Below, piece by piece: positions 26,997 to 36,502 of a stretch of 64,000 nt of DNA (position 1 is the first letter of the stretch; each line of letters starts with the position of its first letter). Both the position numbers and the translations under genes were made by a program. The notes beneath the pieces are model-generated. The model saw only the letters and a program-made list of their open reading frames with translations, was not told the origin of the DNA and made no database searches. This DNA comes from Acetivibrio saccincola (GTDB lineage: Bacteria > Bacillota > Clostridia > Acetivibrionales > Acetivibrionaceae), in the NCBI RefSeq assembly GCF_002844395.1, contig NZ_CP025197.1, positions 2,728,001 to 2,792,000 on the forward strand, written 5' to 3'.

Positions 26997-27926
26997 TTAT
27001 GCTTTTCCGGCACATCCTAATACATTAATTAATTTATGTTTAACCAATTCTTTTATGGCATTTCTTGCCGGTCCTAAGTACTGTCTCGGGTCAAAATGAG
27101 ACGGATTTTCAGCAAAGTACTTTCTGATAGTACCTGTCATAGCAAGTCTTAAGTCTGAGTCTATGTTTATTTTACAAACTGCCATTGATGCTGCTTTTCT
27201 TAGCATATCTTCAGGAACACCCTGTGCACCCGGTATTTCACCGCCATTATTATTAATCATTTCAACATATTCTGGTATTACTGATGAAGCACCGTGTAAA
27301 ACTATAGGGAAACCTGGCAGTCTTTTTTGAATCTCTTCTAAAATGTCAAATCTTAATTTTGGTTCACCTTTAAATTTAAAAGCACCGTGACTTGTACCAA
27401 TAGCAATAGCTAATGAGTCAACCCCTGTTCTTTCTACAAACTCTTCAACTTCATCAGGATCTGTAAATGCTGCGTCTTCCTCTGATACATTAACATCATC
27501 TTCAATACCTGCCAACCTTCCTAACTCACCTTCAACTACCACGCCTTTTTCATGGGCATAGTCCACAACCTGTTTTGTAAGTTTGATGTTTTCTTCAAAA
27601 GGAAGGTGTGAGCCGTCAATCATAACAGATGTAAATCCACCATCTATACATGATTTACAAAGCTCAAAACTGTCACCATGGTCAAGGTGTACGCATATTG
27701 GAAGCCCTGTTTCTTCAATTGCAGCTTCAATAAGCTTCATTAAATATGTGTGGTTTGCATACTTTCTTGCCCCTGCTGAAACCTGGAGAATTAAAGGTGC
27801 ATTAACTTCTTTTGCAGCCTCCGTTATCCCCTGTATTATCTCCATGTTGTTAACATTAAAAGCTCCTATAGCATATCCACCTTCATATGCTTTTTTGAAC
27901 ATTTCTTTACTTGTAACTAAAGGCAT
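26997..27926 (-). CDS. fba: Fructose-bisphosphate aldolase, class II
   Basis: Zn-dependent cleavage of fructose 1,6-bisphosphate to DHAP and glyceraldehyde 3-phosphate. The 309-residue sequence carries the zinc site CVHLDHGD (~78-85), the second class II signature LGRLAGIED, AIGTSHGAF with a metal-binding His, LHGASS and the phosphate-binding NIDSDLR. It is divergent from the PPi-dependent phosphofructokinase, the preceding step in glycolysis, across a 370-bp region with promoters and a shared palindrome. Confidence 0.95.
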   Translation of the reverse strand: MPLVTSKEMFKKAYEGGYAIGAFNVNNMEIIQGITEAAKEVNAPLILQVSAGARKYANHTYLMKLIEAAIEETGLPICVHLDHGDSFELCKSCIDGGFTSVMIDGSHLPFEENIKLTKQVVDYAHEKGVVVEGELGRLAGIEDDVNVSEEDAAFTDPDEVEEFVERTGVDSLAIAIGTSHGAFKFKGEPKLRFDILEEIQKRLPGFPIVLHGASSVIPEYVEMINNNGGEIPGAQGVPEDMLRKAASMAVCKINIDSDLRLAMTGTIRKYFAENPSHFDPRQYLGPARNAIKELVKHKLINVLGCAGKA

Positions 27927-28078
27927 ATTTTCAACTCCTTATATATGAAATTAATTGAACGTAAAGTTTACATAAATATATAAAATGGCGTTCAATTGCT
28001 TCAATTAGTTTTTGCTAAAAATTCATGCATATTCTAATAAAGGCATTAAATTCTCATTGTTAAGTTTTTACCATACTT

Positions 28079-28106
28079 ATTTTATCAGATTCAAGATGAA
28101 AATCAA
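28079..28106 (-). promoter_or_regulatory. SigA-like promoter of fba
   Basis: Minus strand TTGATT (28106-28101), 16-bp spacer, TAAAAT (28084-28079), ~150 bp upstream of the fba start. Confidence 0.45.
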
Positions 28107-28123
28107 GCTAATTTTAAAAAAAA

Positions 28124-28143
28124 TTTGATAAATTTTTATCAAA
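28124..28143. promoter_or_regulatory. Palindrome TTTGATAAA-tt-TTTATCAAA between fba and pfp promoters
   Basis: 9-bp perfect arms with a 2-bp centre, located just upstream of both -35 hexamers. It could be a shared operator for two consecutive glycolytic genes; no regulator is assigned. Confidence 0.35.
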
Positions 28144-28148
28144 CTTAA

Positions 28149-28177
28149 TTGCAATTTGCACATTATTGTGTTATATT
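28149..28177 (+). promoter_or_regulatory. SigA-like promoter of pfp
   Basis: TTGCAA (28149-28154), 17-bp spacer, TATATT (28172-28177), ~120 bp upstream of the ATG. Confidence 0.45.
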
Positions 28178-28296
28178 TTTATTTGGTCGTATTTAAATTG
28201 GATAATACAATGGGTAATGCAAAAGCAAAAAATAAGAAAATACATACAATGTATATATCAAAATGTGTATATTAATTTTTTCAGGAGGTTTTTAAT

Positions 28297-29538
28297 ATGA
28301 GTAAATTGAAAGGTGCATGTATCTTTGGTCAGTCAGGTGGACCTACATCAGTTATCAATGCAAGTGCATCAGGTGTTATACAAGAAGCTTTAAAACAAGA
28401 CTGTATAACTGAGGTATATGGTGCTGCCCATGGAATTAGAGGTATTTTGGAAGAAAATTTTTATGACATGAGTAAAGAAGATAAGTACGAGTTGGATCTT
28501 TTAAAAACCACTCCTTCATCTGCTCTTGGTTCAGTAAGATATAAACTGGCAGACCCTGATGTAGACGATACTGATTATAAAAGACTTTTAGAAGTTTTCA
28601 AAAAATATAATATCAGGTATTTCTTCTACAACGGCGGAAACGACTCTATGGATACCTGCAATAAAGTAAGCAAATTCATGCAGAAAGCCGGATACGAATG
28701 CAGGGTTATGGGTGTTCCTAAGACAATTGACAATGACTTATGGGCAACAGACCACTGTCCTGGCTACGGAAGTGCTGCAAAGTACGTTGCAACATCCATA
28801 ATGGAAGTATACCTTGACGCAAGGGTTTATGATACAGGTATGGTAACAATATTTGAAATTATGGGAAGAAATGCTGGTTGGCTTACAGCTGCATCTGCTT
28901 TAGCTTCATACAAAGGATACGGTCCTGATTTGATTTATCTTCCTGAAATTCCATTCAGTATGGAAAAATTCCTTGATGAAGTAGCTGAAGTTTACAACAG
29001 AACCGGAAAGGTTTTAGTTGCTTTTTCAGAAGGCTGTAAAGATGAACAAGGACGTTACATTGCAGAAATGGGAGCAGAGCTTTCAAAAGACTCCTTCGGA
29101 CATGCCCAGCTAGGTGGTGCGGCTGCTATATTGGCTAATGCCGTTAAGCAAAGACTAAATACCAAAGTACGCGGAATTGAATTCAGCCTTCTTCAAAGAT
29201 GTGCTTCCCATATTGGTTCGCTAACAGATGTAAATGAAGCATATATGGCTGGTGAAATGGCTGTTAAATACGCAGTTGAAGGAAAAACCGACTACATGGT
29301 TGCTTTTGAAAGGGAAGAAGGCAGCGAATACAAATGCAAAACCAAGCTTGTTAAATTAGATGAAGTGGCAAACACAGAAAAGAAATTCCCATTAGAGTGG
29401 ATAAACAAAGAAGGAAACGGGGTTACAGAAGACTTTATTAAATATGCTCTTCCGTTAATTCAAGGAGAATCAGCTCCTCCAAAAGAAGACGGACTGCCAA
29501 GATTTGCAAAATTGAAAAAAGTTTTAGCTAAAAAGTAA
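28297..29538 (+). CDS. pfp: Pyrophosphate-dependent 6-phosphofructokinase
   Basis: Phosphorylates fructose 6-phosphate using PPi instead of ATP. At 413 residues it exceeds ATP-PFK (~320). The donor-binding region reads FFYNGGNDSMDT (~110-120), where the Asp after GGN marks PPi-type enzymes, and PKTIDNDLWATDHCPGYGSAAKYV carries the catalytic TIDND and the PPi-type Lys region. EIMGRNAGWLTAASAL and EGC further match. GCAGGAGGTTTTT-like spacing supports the ATG. PPi-PFK as the glycolytic enzyme is characteristic of cellulolytic Acetivibrio relatives. Divergently paired with aldolase. Confidence 0.9.
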   Translation: MSKLKGACIFGQSGGPTSVINASASGVIQEALKQDCITEVYGAAHGIRGILEENFYDMSKEDKYELDLLKTTPSSALGSVRYKLADPDVDDTDYKRLLEVFKKYNIRYFFYNGGNDSMDTCNKVSKFMQKAGYECRVMGVPKTIDNDLWATDHCPGYGSAAKYVATSIMEVYLDARVYDTGMVTIFEIMGRNAGWLTAASALASYKGYGPDLIYLPEIPFSMEKFLDEVAEVYNRTGKVLVAFSEGCKDEQGRYIAEMGAELSKDSFGHAQLGGAAAILANAVKQRLNTKVRGIEFSLLQRCASHIGSLTDVNEAYMAGEMAVKYAVEGKTDYMVAFEREEGSEYKCKTKLVKLDEVANTEKKFPLEWINKEGNGVTEDFIKYALPLIQGESAPPKEDGLPRFAKLKKVLAKK

Positions 29539-29540
29539 CA

Positions 29541-29570
29541 TTGACTTTTTTATGTTTTGCTAAGTAAAAT
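29541..29570 (+). promoter_or_regulatory. SigA-like promoter of pflB
   Basis: TTGACT (29541-29546), 18-bp spacer, TAAAAT (29565-29570), placing the start ~30 nt before the riboswitch aptamer and directly after the pfp stop. Confidence 0.5.
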
Positions 29571-29607
29571 ATAAAAAAATGCATATAATAAATTTTAAAT
29601 GTGGTTC

Positions 29608-29710
29608 AAAATCATACGACTGGCGGAAGTGGAGTTTACCACAAGGGAGTATGATTTTAAAGGTTGCCGACCGCCTGGGCATTATTAGCGCTCAGGTGGT
29701 TTTTGTTTTG
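29608..29710 (+). promoter_or_regulatory. ZTP (pfl motif) riboswitch with terminator platform
   Basis: The leader has the conserved pfl-motif features: ATCATACGACTGGCG closing against GAGTATGAT, an AGTGGA...CCACAAGGGAG hairpin (29628-29650), and the downstream CCGACCGCCTGGGC block (29667-29680) that pseudoknots with the first domain. The 3' block ACCGCCTG also pairs with CAGGTGGT at 29693-29700, followed by TTTTTGTTTT: an intrinsic terminator that competes with the aptamer. ZTP/ZMP accumulates when 10-formyl-tetrahydrofolate is short. Ligand binding should permit read-through into pflB, whose formate product feeds one-carbon metabolism (family knowledge). Confidence 0.88.
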
Positions 29711-29752
29711 AGAGGGAACTTTAAATTTAGGATTTAGAAAAGGAGGGATATT

Positions 29753-31987
29753 ATGACTGAAAGGGCATGGAGAAACTTCACACCTGGTATCTGGCAGGAA
29801 AATATTGATGTCCGTGATTTTATAGTAAAAAATTATACACCTTATGAAGGGGATGAAAGTTTTCTGGCTTCCCCAAGTATTAAAACAGAAAAACTATGGG
29901 ACAAGTGCAAAGAGCTTCTTAAGGAAGAGCATTCAAAAGGCGGAGTGCTAAACGTTGACATCCATACAGTTTCCGGTATCACAAGCCACCCGCCGGGATA
30001 TATTGATGAAGAAAATGAACTAATTAAAGGACTCCAAACAGATAGTCCCCTAAAAAGGGCTGTTATTCCTTTTGGCGGTATCAGGATGGCTAAACAGGCT
30101 TGCGAAAGGTACGGATATAAATTATCTCCTGAAATTGATGAAGTTTTTAATAAGTTCCGTAAAACACATAATGAAGGTGTATTTAGTGCATATACAAAAG
30201 AAATGAGACTTGCAAGAAGATGCGGAGTGATTACAGGTCTCCCTGACGCTTACGGCCGGGGCAGGATTATCGGAGACTATAGAAGGGTTGCCCTTTATGG
30301 CGTTACCAAGCTTATTAATAAAAAACAAGAGGATTTAGACAGACTTCTGGATATGGATATGACAGAAGAAACAATACGTCTAAGGGAAGAAGTTTCTGAG
30401 CAAATCAAAGCTTTAAATGAACTTGTCCAAATGGCTAAAGAATACGGATGTGACATCAGAAGACCTGCCCAAAACGCTTTAGAAGCCATTCAGTGGACGT
30501 ATTTTGCATTTCTCGGTGCACTAAAGGAAACCAATGGAGCTGCAAACTCACTAGGCAGAGTAAGCACTTTCTTTGATATATATATTGAAAGGGACTTAAA
30601 AGAAGGGATTTTGTCAGAAACTGAAGCACAGGAGCTAATTGATCAATTTGTTATAAAGCTGAGGATGATAAGACACCTTAGAACCCCTGAATACAACGAA
30701 TTGTTCGCAGGTGACCCGGTATGGATAACCGAATCAATAGCTGGGATGTGTGAAGACGGAAGGCATATGGTTACTAAAACTTCTTTTCGTTTTCTTCAAA
30801 CATTGTTTAATTTAGGCCCTGCTCCTGAACCAAATATTACGATACTTTGGTCTCACAGGCTGCCGGAAAACTTTAAAAAATTCTGTGCTAAAGTTTCTAT
30901 GGAAACCAGTTCAATCCAGTATGAAAACGATGACATTATGAGAACCGGTTTTGGGGATGACTACAGCATTTCATGCTGTGTATCTGCTATGCGTACAGGT
31001 AAAGACATGCAGTTTTTCGGAGCTCGCTGCAATCTTCCTAAGCTTCTTCTTTTGGCTTTAAACGGCGGAAGGGACGAAATAACAGGTGAGCAGGTTGCCC
31101 CTGAAATGGAACCTTACCCTGATGAATATTTAGACTACAACAAAGTTATGAACAGGTTTAGGCATATGCAAAAATGGCTTGCTAAATTATATGTAAATAC
31201 TATGAACATTATTCACTATATGCATGACAAATACGCATATGAACGGCTTATGATGGCACTTCACGATACAGAAGTCCAGAGATTTATGGCTTTTGGTCTG
31301 GGAGGTCTTTCTGTTCTCGTTGACTCTTTAAGTGCCATTAAATACACTTATGTTAAAGCCATTAGGGATGAAAAAGGTCTTATAACGGATTTTGAGATAA
31401 AAGGTGACTACCCTCAATTCGGAAATGATGATGACAGGGTAGACAACATTGCAGTTTCTGTAGTGCGGGATTTTTATACTGAATTAAAAAAATGCCCCAC
31501 TTACAGAAATTCAAAACACACCCTTTCAATCCTCACCATTACCTCAAATGTTGTTTATGGTGAGAAAACAGGCGCCACCCCTGACGGAAGGAAAAAAGGT
31601 GAGCCTTTTGCACCAGGTGCAAATCCAATGCACGGAAGAGATAAACTAGGTGCTTTGGCAGCTTTGAATTCTGTGGCAAAAATTCCTTATGAATACTGCA
31701 AAGACGGGATATCCCTCACAACCACCCTTGTACCCGGCTCTTTGGGAAAAGATACTGACTCCAGAATTAAAAATCTGGCTGCAATATTAGACGGATATTT
31801 TGCCCAAAGGGGACACCATATTAATATTAACGTTCTTGAAAAGGCTGTCCTTGAAAGGGCAATGAAGGAACCTGAAAATTATCCGCAGCTGACCATAAGG
31901 GTTTCAGGATATGCAGTTAACTTTATTAAACTTACTCCAAAGCAGCAGTCTGAAGTAATAGCAAGGACTTTCCACAGAGCGATGTGA
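29753..31987 (+). CDS. pflB: Formate C-acetyltransferase (pyruvate formate-lyase)
   Basis: Glycyl-radical enzyme converting pyruvate and CoA to acetyl-CoA and formate. The 744-residue length is normal. The active-site pair is C408-C409 in SISCCVSAM, and the C-terminal radical loop RVSGYAVNF places the radical glycine at G719. The [22 protein letters not shown] and [14 protein letters not shown] blocks match true PFL rather than glycerol dehydratase or HypD. AAAGGAGG precedes the ATG. The activating enzyme gene (pflA), often next door, is absent here: the next gene is on the other strand. Controlled by the ZTP riboswitch. Confidence 0.95.
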   Translation: MTERAWRNFTPGIWQENIDVRDFIVKNYTPYEGDESFLASPSIKTEKLWDKCKELLKEEHSKGGVLNVDIHTVSGITSHPPGYIDEENELIKGLQTDSPLKRAVIPFGGIRMAKQACERYGYKLSPEIDEVFNKFRKTHNEGVFSAYTKEMRLARRCGVITGLPDAYGRGRIIGDYRRVALYGVTKLINKKQEDLDRLLDMDMTEETIRLREEVSEQIKALNELVQMAKEYGCDIRRPAQNALEAIQWTYFAFLGALKETNGAANSLGRVSTFFDIYIERDLKEGILSETEAQELIDQFVIKLRMIRHLRTPEYNELFAGDPVWITESIAGMCEDGRHMVTKTSFRFLQTLFNLGPAPEPNITILWSHRLPENFKKFCAKVSMETSSIQYENDDIMRTGFGDDYSISCCVSAMRTGKDMQFFGARCNLPKLLLLALNGGRDEITGEQVAPEMEPYPDEYLDYNKVMNRFRHMQKWLAKLYVNTMNIIHYMHDKYAYERLMMALHDTEVQRFMAFGLGGLSVLVDSLSAIKYTYVKAIRDEKGLITDFEIKGDYPQFGNDDDRVDNIAVSVVRDFYTELKKCPTYRNSKHTLSILTITSNVVYGEKTGATPDGRKKGEPFAPGANPMHGRDKLGALAALNSVAKIPYEYCKDGISLTTTLVPGSLGKDTDSRIKNLAAILDGYFAQRGHHININVLEKAVLERAMKEPENYPQLTIRVSGYAVNFIKLTPKQQSEVIARTFHRAM

Positions 31988-31989
31988 AA

Positions 31990-32072
31990 TTAGAGGTTAG
32001 ATGTTAGAGGTGGGAAGCAAGAAGTGATAGGTGGAAAATCCAGCCTCTCACCTCCCACTTCCAACCTCCAAT
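31990..32072. repeat. Purine-rich imperfect inverted repeat between pflB and the RCC1-dockerin gene
   Basis: The left half (AGAGGTTAGATGTTAGAGG, then TGGGAAG) is purine-rich and the right half (CACCTCCCACTTCCAACCTCC) is its pyrimidine counterpart, with internal GAGGT/GAAGT reiterations. It could serve as a bidirectional transcription end; no T run is obvious. It resembles degenerate dispersed repeats but no second copy was seen here. Confidence 0.35.
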
Positions 32073-34516
32073 TAATAAACCTTTACCGGCCGGGTTACTA
32101 TATCCGTTCTTCCTATTCCTAAATTGGAAAAGCTGTTGTCGCCCATGCTAAGAAGCCTTCCGTCTTCTTTTAAAACTATTGTAAAATCGCCTTTTCCCGA
32201 TATTAGCTTTGCACCTTTTAATTTTTCATTTTCCACAGGAAGAAGCTTGTTTTCATTTGTGCCGTCCCCTAATTGGCCAAAAGTGTTATCCCCCCATACC
32301 CAAACTGAACCGTCTGCTTTTATGGCCATGGAATGGCTTTTTCCCGCCATTATGGCAACTACATTGTCAAGACCTTTTACCTGAACGGGGGTACGCACAC
32401 TGGATGCCGTTGTTCCGTTTCCAAGCTGACCTGAACTGTTTCTTCCCCAAGCCCACACTGTACCGTCCTTTTTCAAAGCCAATACATGATACATGCCGGA
32501 AGATATTGCAACAATATCCTCCACCTCAAGCACCTGGGTTGGAACTAAGCTAATATGAGATGTTAACCCATTGCCCAGCTCGCCGTTTAAATTCACCCCC
32601 CAGCCCCAAACCGTCCCGTCTTCCTTTAGGGCTATTGTATGGTCTTTACCTGTGGATATGTCTATTATACCTTCTAAATAGCTTACTTCCACACTGGTGT
32701 TGAAATTGTCCCCAAAATTGTTGTGGTGGTTTTGAGATCCGTTTCCTAATTGCCCCCAATAGCTGTCCCCGGAAGAATATACTTTTTGATTGTCAGCTAT
32801 TCCAACTATATGTTTATCTCCTATTCCTATCTTTTTATAGTCTTTAAAAAACTCAATTTCCAAAGGTTTTATCTGATTATCTGAAAAACCTTTAGTTGCA
32901 TAAAGCATAACAGTCCCATCCTGCCTGATTACGCCTGTACGCCCTGGTCCTGCAACAATGTCAGCTACCAATGATTCCCTCTCTATTTTGTGAGGAAAAT
33001 CCACTATATTAGAGTCAATGCTGTCTATTAACTGAAGACTTGAACTGTCTCCCCATCCCCATAAATTTCCGTCTTCATCCAGTGCCACTACATGCCTTAG
33101 CCCTGTCACTACTTTTGTAATTTTAGAAATATCAGGTACATTCACAGGTACATTTACAAAATTCCCCGTGCCATTACCCATTTGACCATATTTATTATCC
33201 CCCCAGCACCACAGGGAGCCATCGGATTTTATTACAGCCATATGGTTTTCACCTGCAGATAAAGCCCTTACTGAAGACAAATCCTCAACTTTGCCTGGCA
33301 AACTGCTAATTTCGGTACTTCCGTTTCCAAGAGCACCCTTTTCACTATATCCCCATGTCCAAACCGTTCCGTCATTTTTTAAAACAGCTATGTAAGATTG
33401 AGATATATTAGCCTTTTTGATGTTTTCTATATGTTCATATTTTTTGGGAGTATTATAAAAGTCCTTAGAATTATCCCCCATCATGCCTGAGTCATTATTT
33501 CCCCAAAGCCACAAAGTCCCGTCCTCTTTTAAAGCCAAAGATACATTCTTTCCTGCATATATATCCTTTACTTTTGTAAGATTATTTACTTTTACAGGAA
33601 CAGTACTTAAGTCTTCAGAACCGTTTCCCAGCTGTCCAAAAGCCCCTGAACCCCATGCCCATACCGTTCCGTCCTCTTTTAAAGCAAGTACATGGTCGTA
33701 TCCTGCTGCTATTTTCTTTACCCCGCTTAAGCCTTCTACTTTTACAGGAAAAGCTTTTTGGGAAGTTGTACCGTCTCCAAGCTGCCCCCTTCTGTTGCCG
33801 CCCCATGTCCACACCGTTCCGTCATTTTTCAGTGCAACGGAAAAATTTCCGCCGGCAGCTATACCCACTATCTTTTCCAGTTCAACCTTTACAGGAACCC
33901 TTCTTGTTATATTTGTCCCGTCCCCCAGCTGGTTATCAACATTTCTTCCCCATGCCCACACAGAACCGTCTTTTTTAAGTGCCAGGGAATGTTCGTCCCC
34001 TGTTGACACCAAAACTATATCTTGAAGTTCTTTGATGTTGAAAGGTTTGGTAATATTTGCTCCTTCTTCTATACCTAATTTTCTGTTGGTGTTGTCTCCC
34101 CAAACCCACACCGTTCCGTCATATTTCAATGCTACTGTGTGTGATATACCGCACTCAACCTGTATATAATCATTTCTTTCTTCCTTTGGAAACTGGTCTG
34201 TATAGTGGAGAATATACTGGGATATAAGGGCATAGTCTATTGAGTTAATCTCCTCATCCCCATTTACATCAGCCACCCACATTTCATCCTCTGCAGGAAG
34301 TTTTGAAATGGCTTCTATTATATACCTTTTTAAAATTGCAGCATCTATAGAATTTACCTCTTTATCCCCGTCAATATCCCCGATTTTGCCTGACGGGATT
34401 GTTAATATAAAACCCTCTACAGCCGCTTCATCTGAATCTTCACCTAATACAGTGTTAAACATAAAAGATGTGAATAAAAACATAAAAATAAGTACCGTTG
34501 AAATTTTTTTAAACAT
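32072..34516 (-). CDS. Dockerin type I protein with 14 RCC1-like propeller blades
   Basis: An 814-residue secreted protein. Signal peptide ~1-25; type I dockerin at ~41-105 with two Ca-binding segments (DIDGDKEVNSIDAAILKRYI and DVNGDEEINSIDYALISQYI). The dockerin is at the N-terminus, whereas cellulosomal enzymes usually carry it C-terminally. Residues ~107-814 contain 14 tandem units of the form HxxALKxDGTVWxWGxNxxGQLGxGT; units 8-10 are the most diverged. Fourteen units fit two seven-bladed propellers. RCC1 folds are protein- or ligand-binding scaffolds, not known glycosidases. The dockerin implies docking on a cohesin scaffoldin; the binding target is unknown. Confidence 0.88.
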   Translation of the reverse strand: MFKKISTVLIFMFLFTSFMFNTVLGEDSDEAAVEGFILTIPSGKIGDIDGDKEVNSIDAAILKRYIIEAISKLPAEDEMWVADVNGDEEINSIDYALISQYILHYTDQFPKEERNDYIQVECGISHTVALKYDGTVWVWGDNTNRKLGIEEGANITKPFNIKELQDIVLVSTGDEHSLALKKDGSVWAWGRNVDNQLGDGTNITRRVPVKVELEKIVGIAAGGNFSVALKNDGTVWTWGGNRRGQLGDGTTSQKAFPVKVEGLSGVKKIAAGYDHVLALKEDGTVWAWGSGAFGQLGNGSEDLSTVPVKVNNLTKVKDIYAGKNVSLALKEDGTLWLWGNNDSGMMGDNSKDFYNTPKKYEHIENIKKANISQSYIAVLKNDGTVWTWGYSEKGALGNGSTEISSLPGKVEDLSSVRALSAGENHMAVIKSDGSLWCWGDNKYGQMGNGTGNFVNVPVNVPDISKITKVVTGLRHVVALDEDGNLWGWGDSSSLQLIDSIDSNIVDFPHKIERESLVADIVAGPGRTGVIRQDGTVMLYATKGFSDNQIKPLEIEFFKDYKKIGIGDKHIVGIADNQKVYSSGDSYWGQLGNGSQNHHNNFGDNFNTSVEVSYLEGIIDISTGKDHTIALKEDGTVWGWGVNLNGELGNGLTSHISLVPTQVLEVEDIVAISSGMYHVLALKKDGTVWAWGRNSSGQLGNGTTASSVRTPVQVKGLDNVVAIMAGKSHSMAIKADGSVWVWGDNTFGQLGDGTNENKLLPVENEKLKGAKLISGKGDFTIVLKEDGRLLSMGDNSFSNLGIGRTDIVTRPVKVY

Positions 34517-34731
34517 ATTTTCCCCCTTAAATTACAGTTAAAATTATAATTTTTGACTATACCTAAATAAAAAGCAACTTAAAAAAGTAGAAAATTCTTC
34601 TTAATTTAATGTTAATATAATTACGGCATAACTTCAATAGATGGTAATAATAAAAATTTAAGGTGAAGTAAAAACCCCACCTTAAATTTACCGTTCTTTA
34701 TATTTATTAAATTGGAATTTTATTTGAATTT

Positions 34732-36483
34732 TTATTTATCCAACGGATAATTCTCTCTCTTTTCATAATGTGTGTGTAGGAGTTTGTGTGCTTTTTCACT
34801 GCCAGGCTCTCCGAAATATTCATCATACAGCATTTTTACCTTTGGATTTTCATGGGACTTTCTAATAGGCAAAGCTCTGTCTTCTTCATATATTGCCTTA
34901 GCCCTTTCAACCCTTAGGTCAGTCCAGCTTCTTACACTTGAAGGCTGTATAGGCTGTCCTCCACCGTTAACACATCCGCCTGGACATGCCATTATTTCAA
35001 CAAAGTGGTACTCTGCCTCTCCGGCTTTAATTTTGTCAAGAAGCTTTCTTGCATTGCCAAGCCCATGAGCAACAGCAGCTTTTAGTTTAAGGTCTGCCAC
35101 TTCAATGGTAGCTTCCTTAATTCCCTCTACACCTCTTACCTCATTGTACTCAATATCTTCAATGGACTTACCTGTCAGGATTTCTGCCACAGTTCTAAGA
35201 GCCGCTTCCATAACGCCTCCTGTAGCACCAAATATAACCCCTGCACCTGTAGCTTCACCCATTGGGTCGTCAAAGTTTTCTTCCGGAAGCTGTTTAAAAT
35301 CAATTCCAGCCTCTTTTATCATTCTTGCAAGCTCCCTTGTAGTTAAAACTGCGTCTACATCAGGAAATCCAGTAGAAGCAAGTTCAGGTCTTTGAGCTTC
35401 AAATTTCTTTGCAGTACATGGCATAACTGATACAACAAATACTTTAGAAGGATCAATTCCTTCCTTCTCTGCATAGTAAGACTTTAACACTGCACCAAAC
35501 ATCTCATGCGGTGACTTGCAGCTTGAAAGATTTTCTATAAACTCAGGATAGGTATGCTCACAGAACTTTATCCATCCTGGGCTGCAGGAAGTTATGAGAG
35601 GCAATTTTCCTCCGTTTTTAATTCTGTCAATTAATTCTGTTCCCTCTTCCATTATAGTCAAATCAGCTGCAGTGTCTGTGTCAAACACTTTGTCAAATCC
35701 TAAGCGTTTCAAAGCTGCAACCATATTGCTTGTAACCCTGGAACCAATTGGCATTCCAAATTCCTCTCCAAGAGCAACCCTTACTGCCGGAGCTGTCTGA
35801 ACTACGACATGCAGTTCCGGATTGTCTAAAGCTTCCCATACCCTGTCAATATCTTCTTTTTCCTTAAGAGCTCCAACCGGACATACATTAATACATTGTC
35901 CACACATAGTACATGGAACTTCATTTAATGATTTGTTAAATGCCGGAGCAACTATTGTCTTAAATCCTCTTTCATTTGTATCTATAACAGAAACTTTCTG
36001 TATGTTTTTGCACATGCTTACACAGCGTCTGCACAATACGCATTTATTTGGGTCTCTTACAATTGATGGTGAAAAGTTATCAAGGGAATAGTTGCCGCTT
36101 TCCCCTTCAAATCTAATATCTTTAATGTTAAGGTCTTCAGATAATTTTTGAAGTTCGCAGTTCCCGTTTCTTACACATGTTAAGCATTTTTTATCATGGT
36201 TTGATAAAATCAGTTCCAGTGTAACTTTTCTAGCTTCCCTTACTGCTGGAGACTGAGTATATATTTCCAATCCTTCTGAAACAGGATACACGCATGCAGC
36301 CTGAAGGCTTCTTGCCCCTTTTACTTCCACCACACACATTCTGCAAGCACCTATTTCATTTATATCTTTTAAATAACAAAGGGTAGGTATTTCTATATTC
36401 GCTTCTCTTGCAGCTTCTAAAATAGTGTAATTAGCTGGCACTTGCAACTTCTGGTTATCTATCGTAATGTTCACCATTTGCAT
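34732..36483 (-). CDS. hydA: [FeFe] hydrogenase catalytic subunit HydA (NADH/ferredoxin-dependent)
   Basis: Catalytic subunit reducing protons to H2. N-terminal [2Fe-2S] ferredoxin domain (CYLKDINEIGACRMC), His/Cys cluster HDKKCLTCVRNGNC, two [4Fe-4S] motifs (CVLCRRCVSMC, CTMCGQCINVC). The H-cluster domain has L1 TSCSPGW (~295), L2 MPCTAKKFE (~353) and L3 MACPGGCVNGGGQP (~497). The start is ATG at 36483 (GGAGAGG 7 nt upstream); the frame is open to 36555 but that overlaps hydB more. A C-terminal extension after the H-domain ends at DEYFGEPGSEKAHKLLHTHY. Last gene of the hydC-ATPase-Fd-hydB-hydA operon. Trimeric HydABC enzymes couple NADH and ferredoxin oxidation. Confidence 0.95.
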   Translation of the reverse strand: MQMVNITIDNQKLQVPANYTILEAAREANIEIPTLCYLKDINEIGACRMCVVEVKGARSLQAACVYPVSEGLEIYTQSPAVREARKVTLELILSNHDKKCLTCVRNGNCELQKLSEDLNIKDIRFEGESGNYSLDNFSPSIVRDPNKCVLCRRCVSMCKNIQKVSVIDTNERGFKTIVAPAFNKSLNEVPCTMCGQCINVCPVGALKEKEDIDRVWEALDNPELHVVVQTAPAVRVALGEEFGMPIGSRVTSNMVAALKRLGFDKVFDTDTAADLTIMEEGTELIDRIKNGGKLPLITSCSPGWIKFCEHTYPEFIENLSSCKSPHEMFGAVLKSYYAEKEGIDPSKVFVVSVMPCTAKKFEAQRPELASTGFPDVDAVLTTRELARMIKEAGIDFKQLPEENFDDPMGEATGAGVIFGATGGVMEAALRTVAEILTGKSIEDIEYNEVRGVEGIKEATIEVADLKLKAAVAHGLGNARKLLDKIKAGEAEYHFVEIMACPGGCVNGGGQPIQPSSVRSWTDLRVERAKAIYEEDRALPIRKSHENPKVKMLYDEYFGEPGSEKAHKLLHTHYEKRENYPLDK

Positions 36484-36502
36484 TCTAAAACCTCTCCTTT
36501 CA

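Larger units (their letters stand above)
27927..28296. other. Divergent fba / pfp regulatory region (370 bp)
   Basis: No gene. It contains promoter-like hexamers for both directions and one palindrome between them, listed separately. Otherwise AT-rich. Confidence 0.5.
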
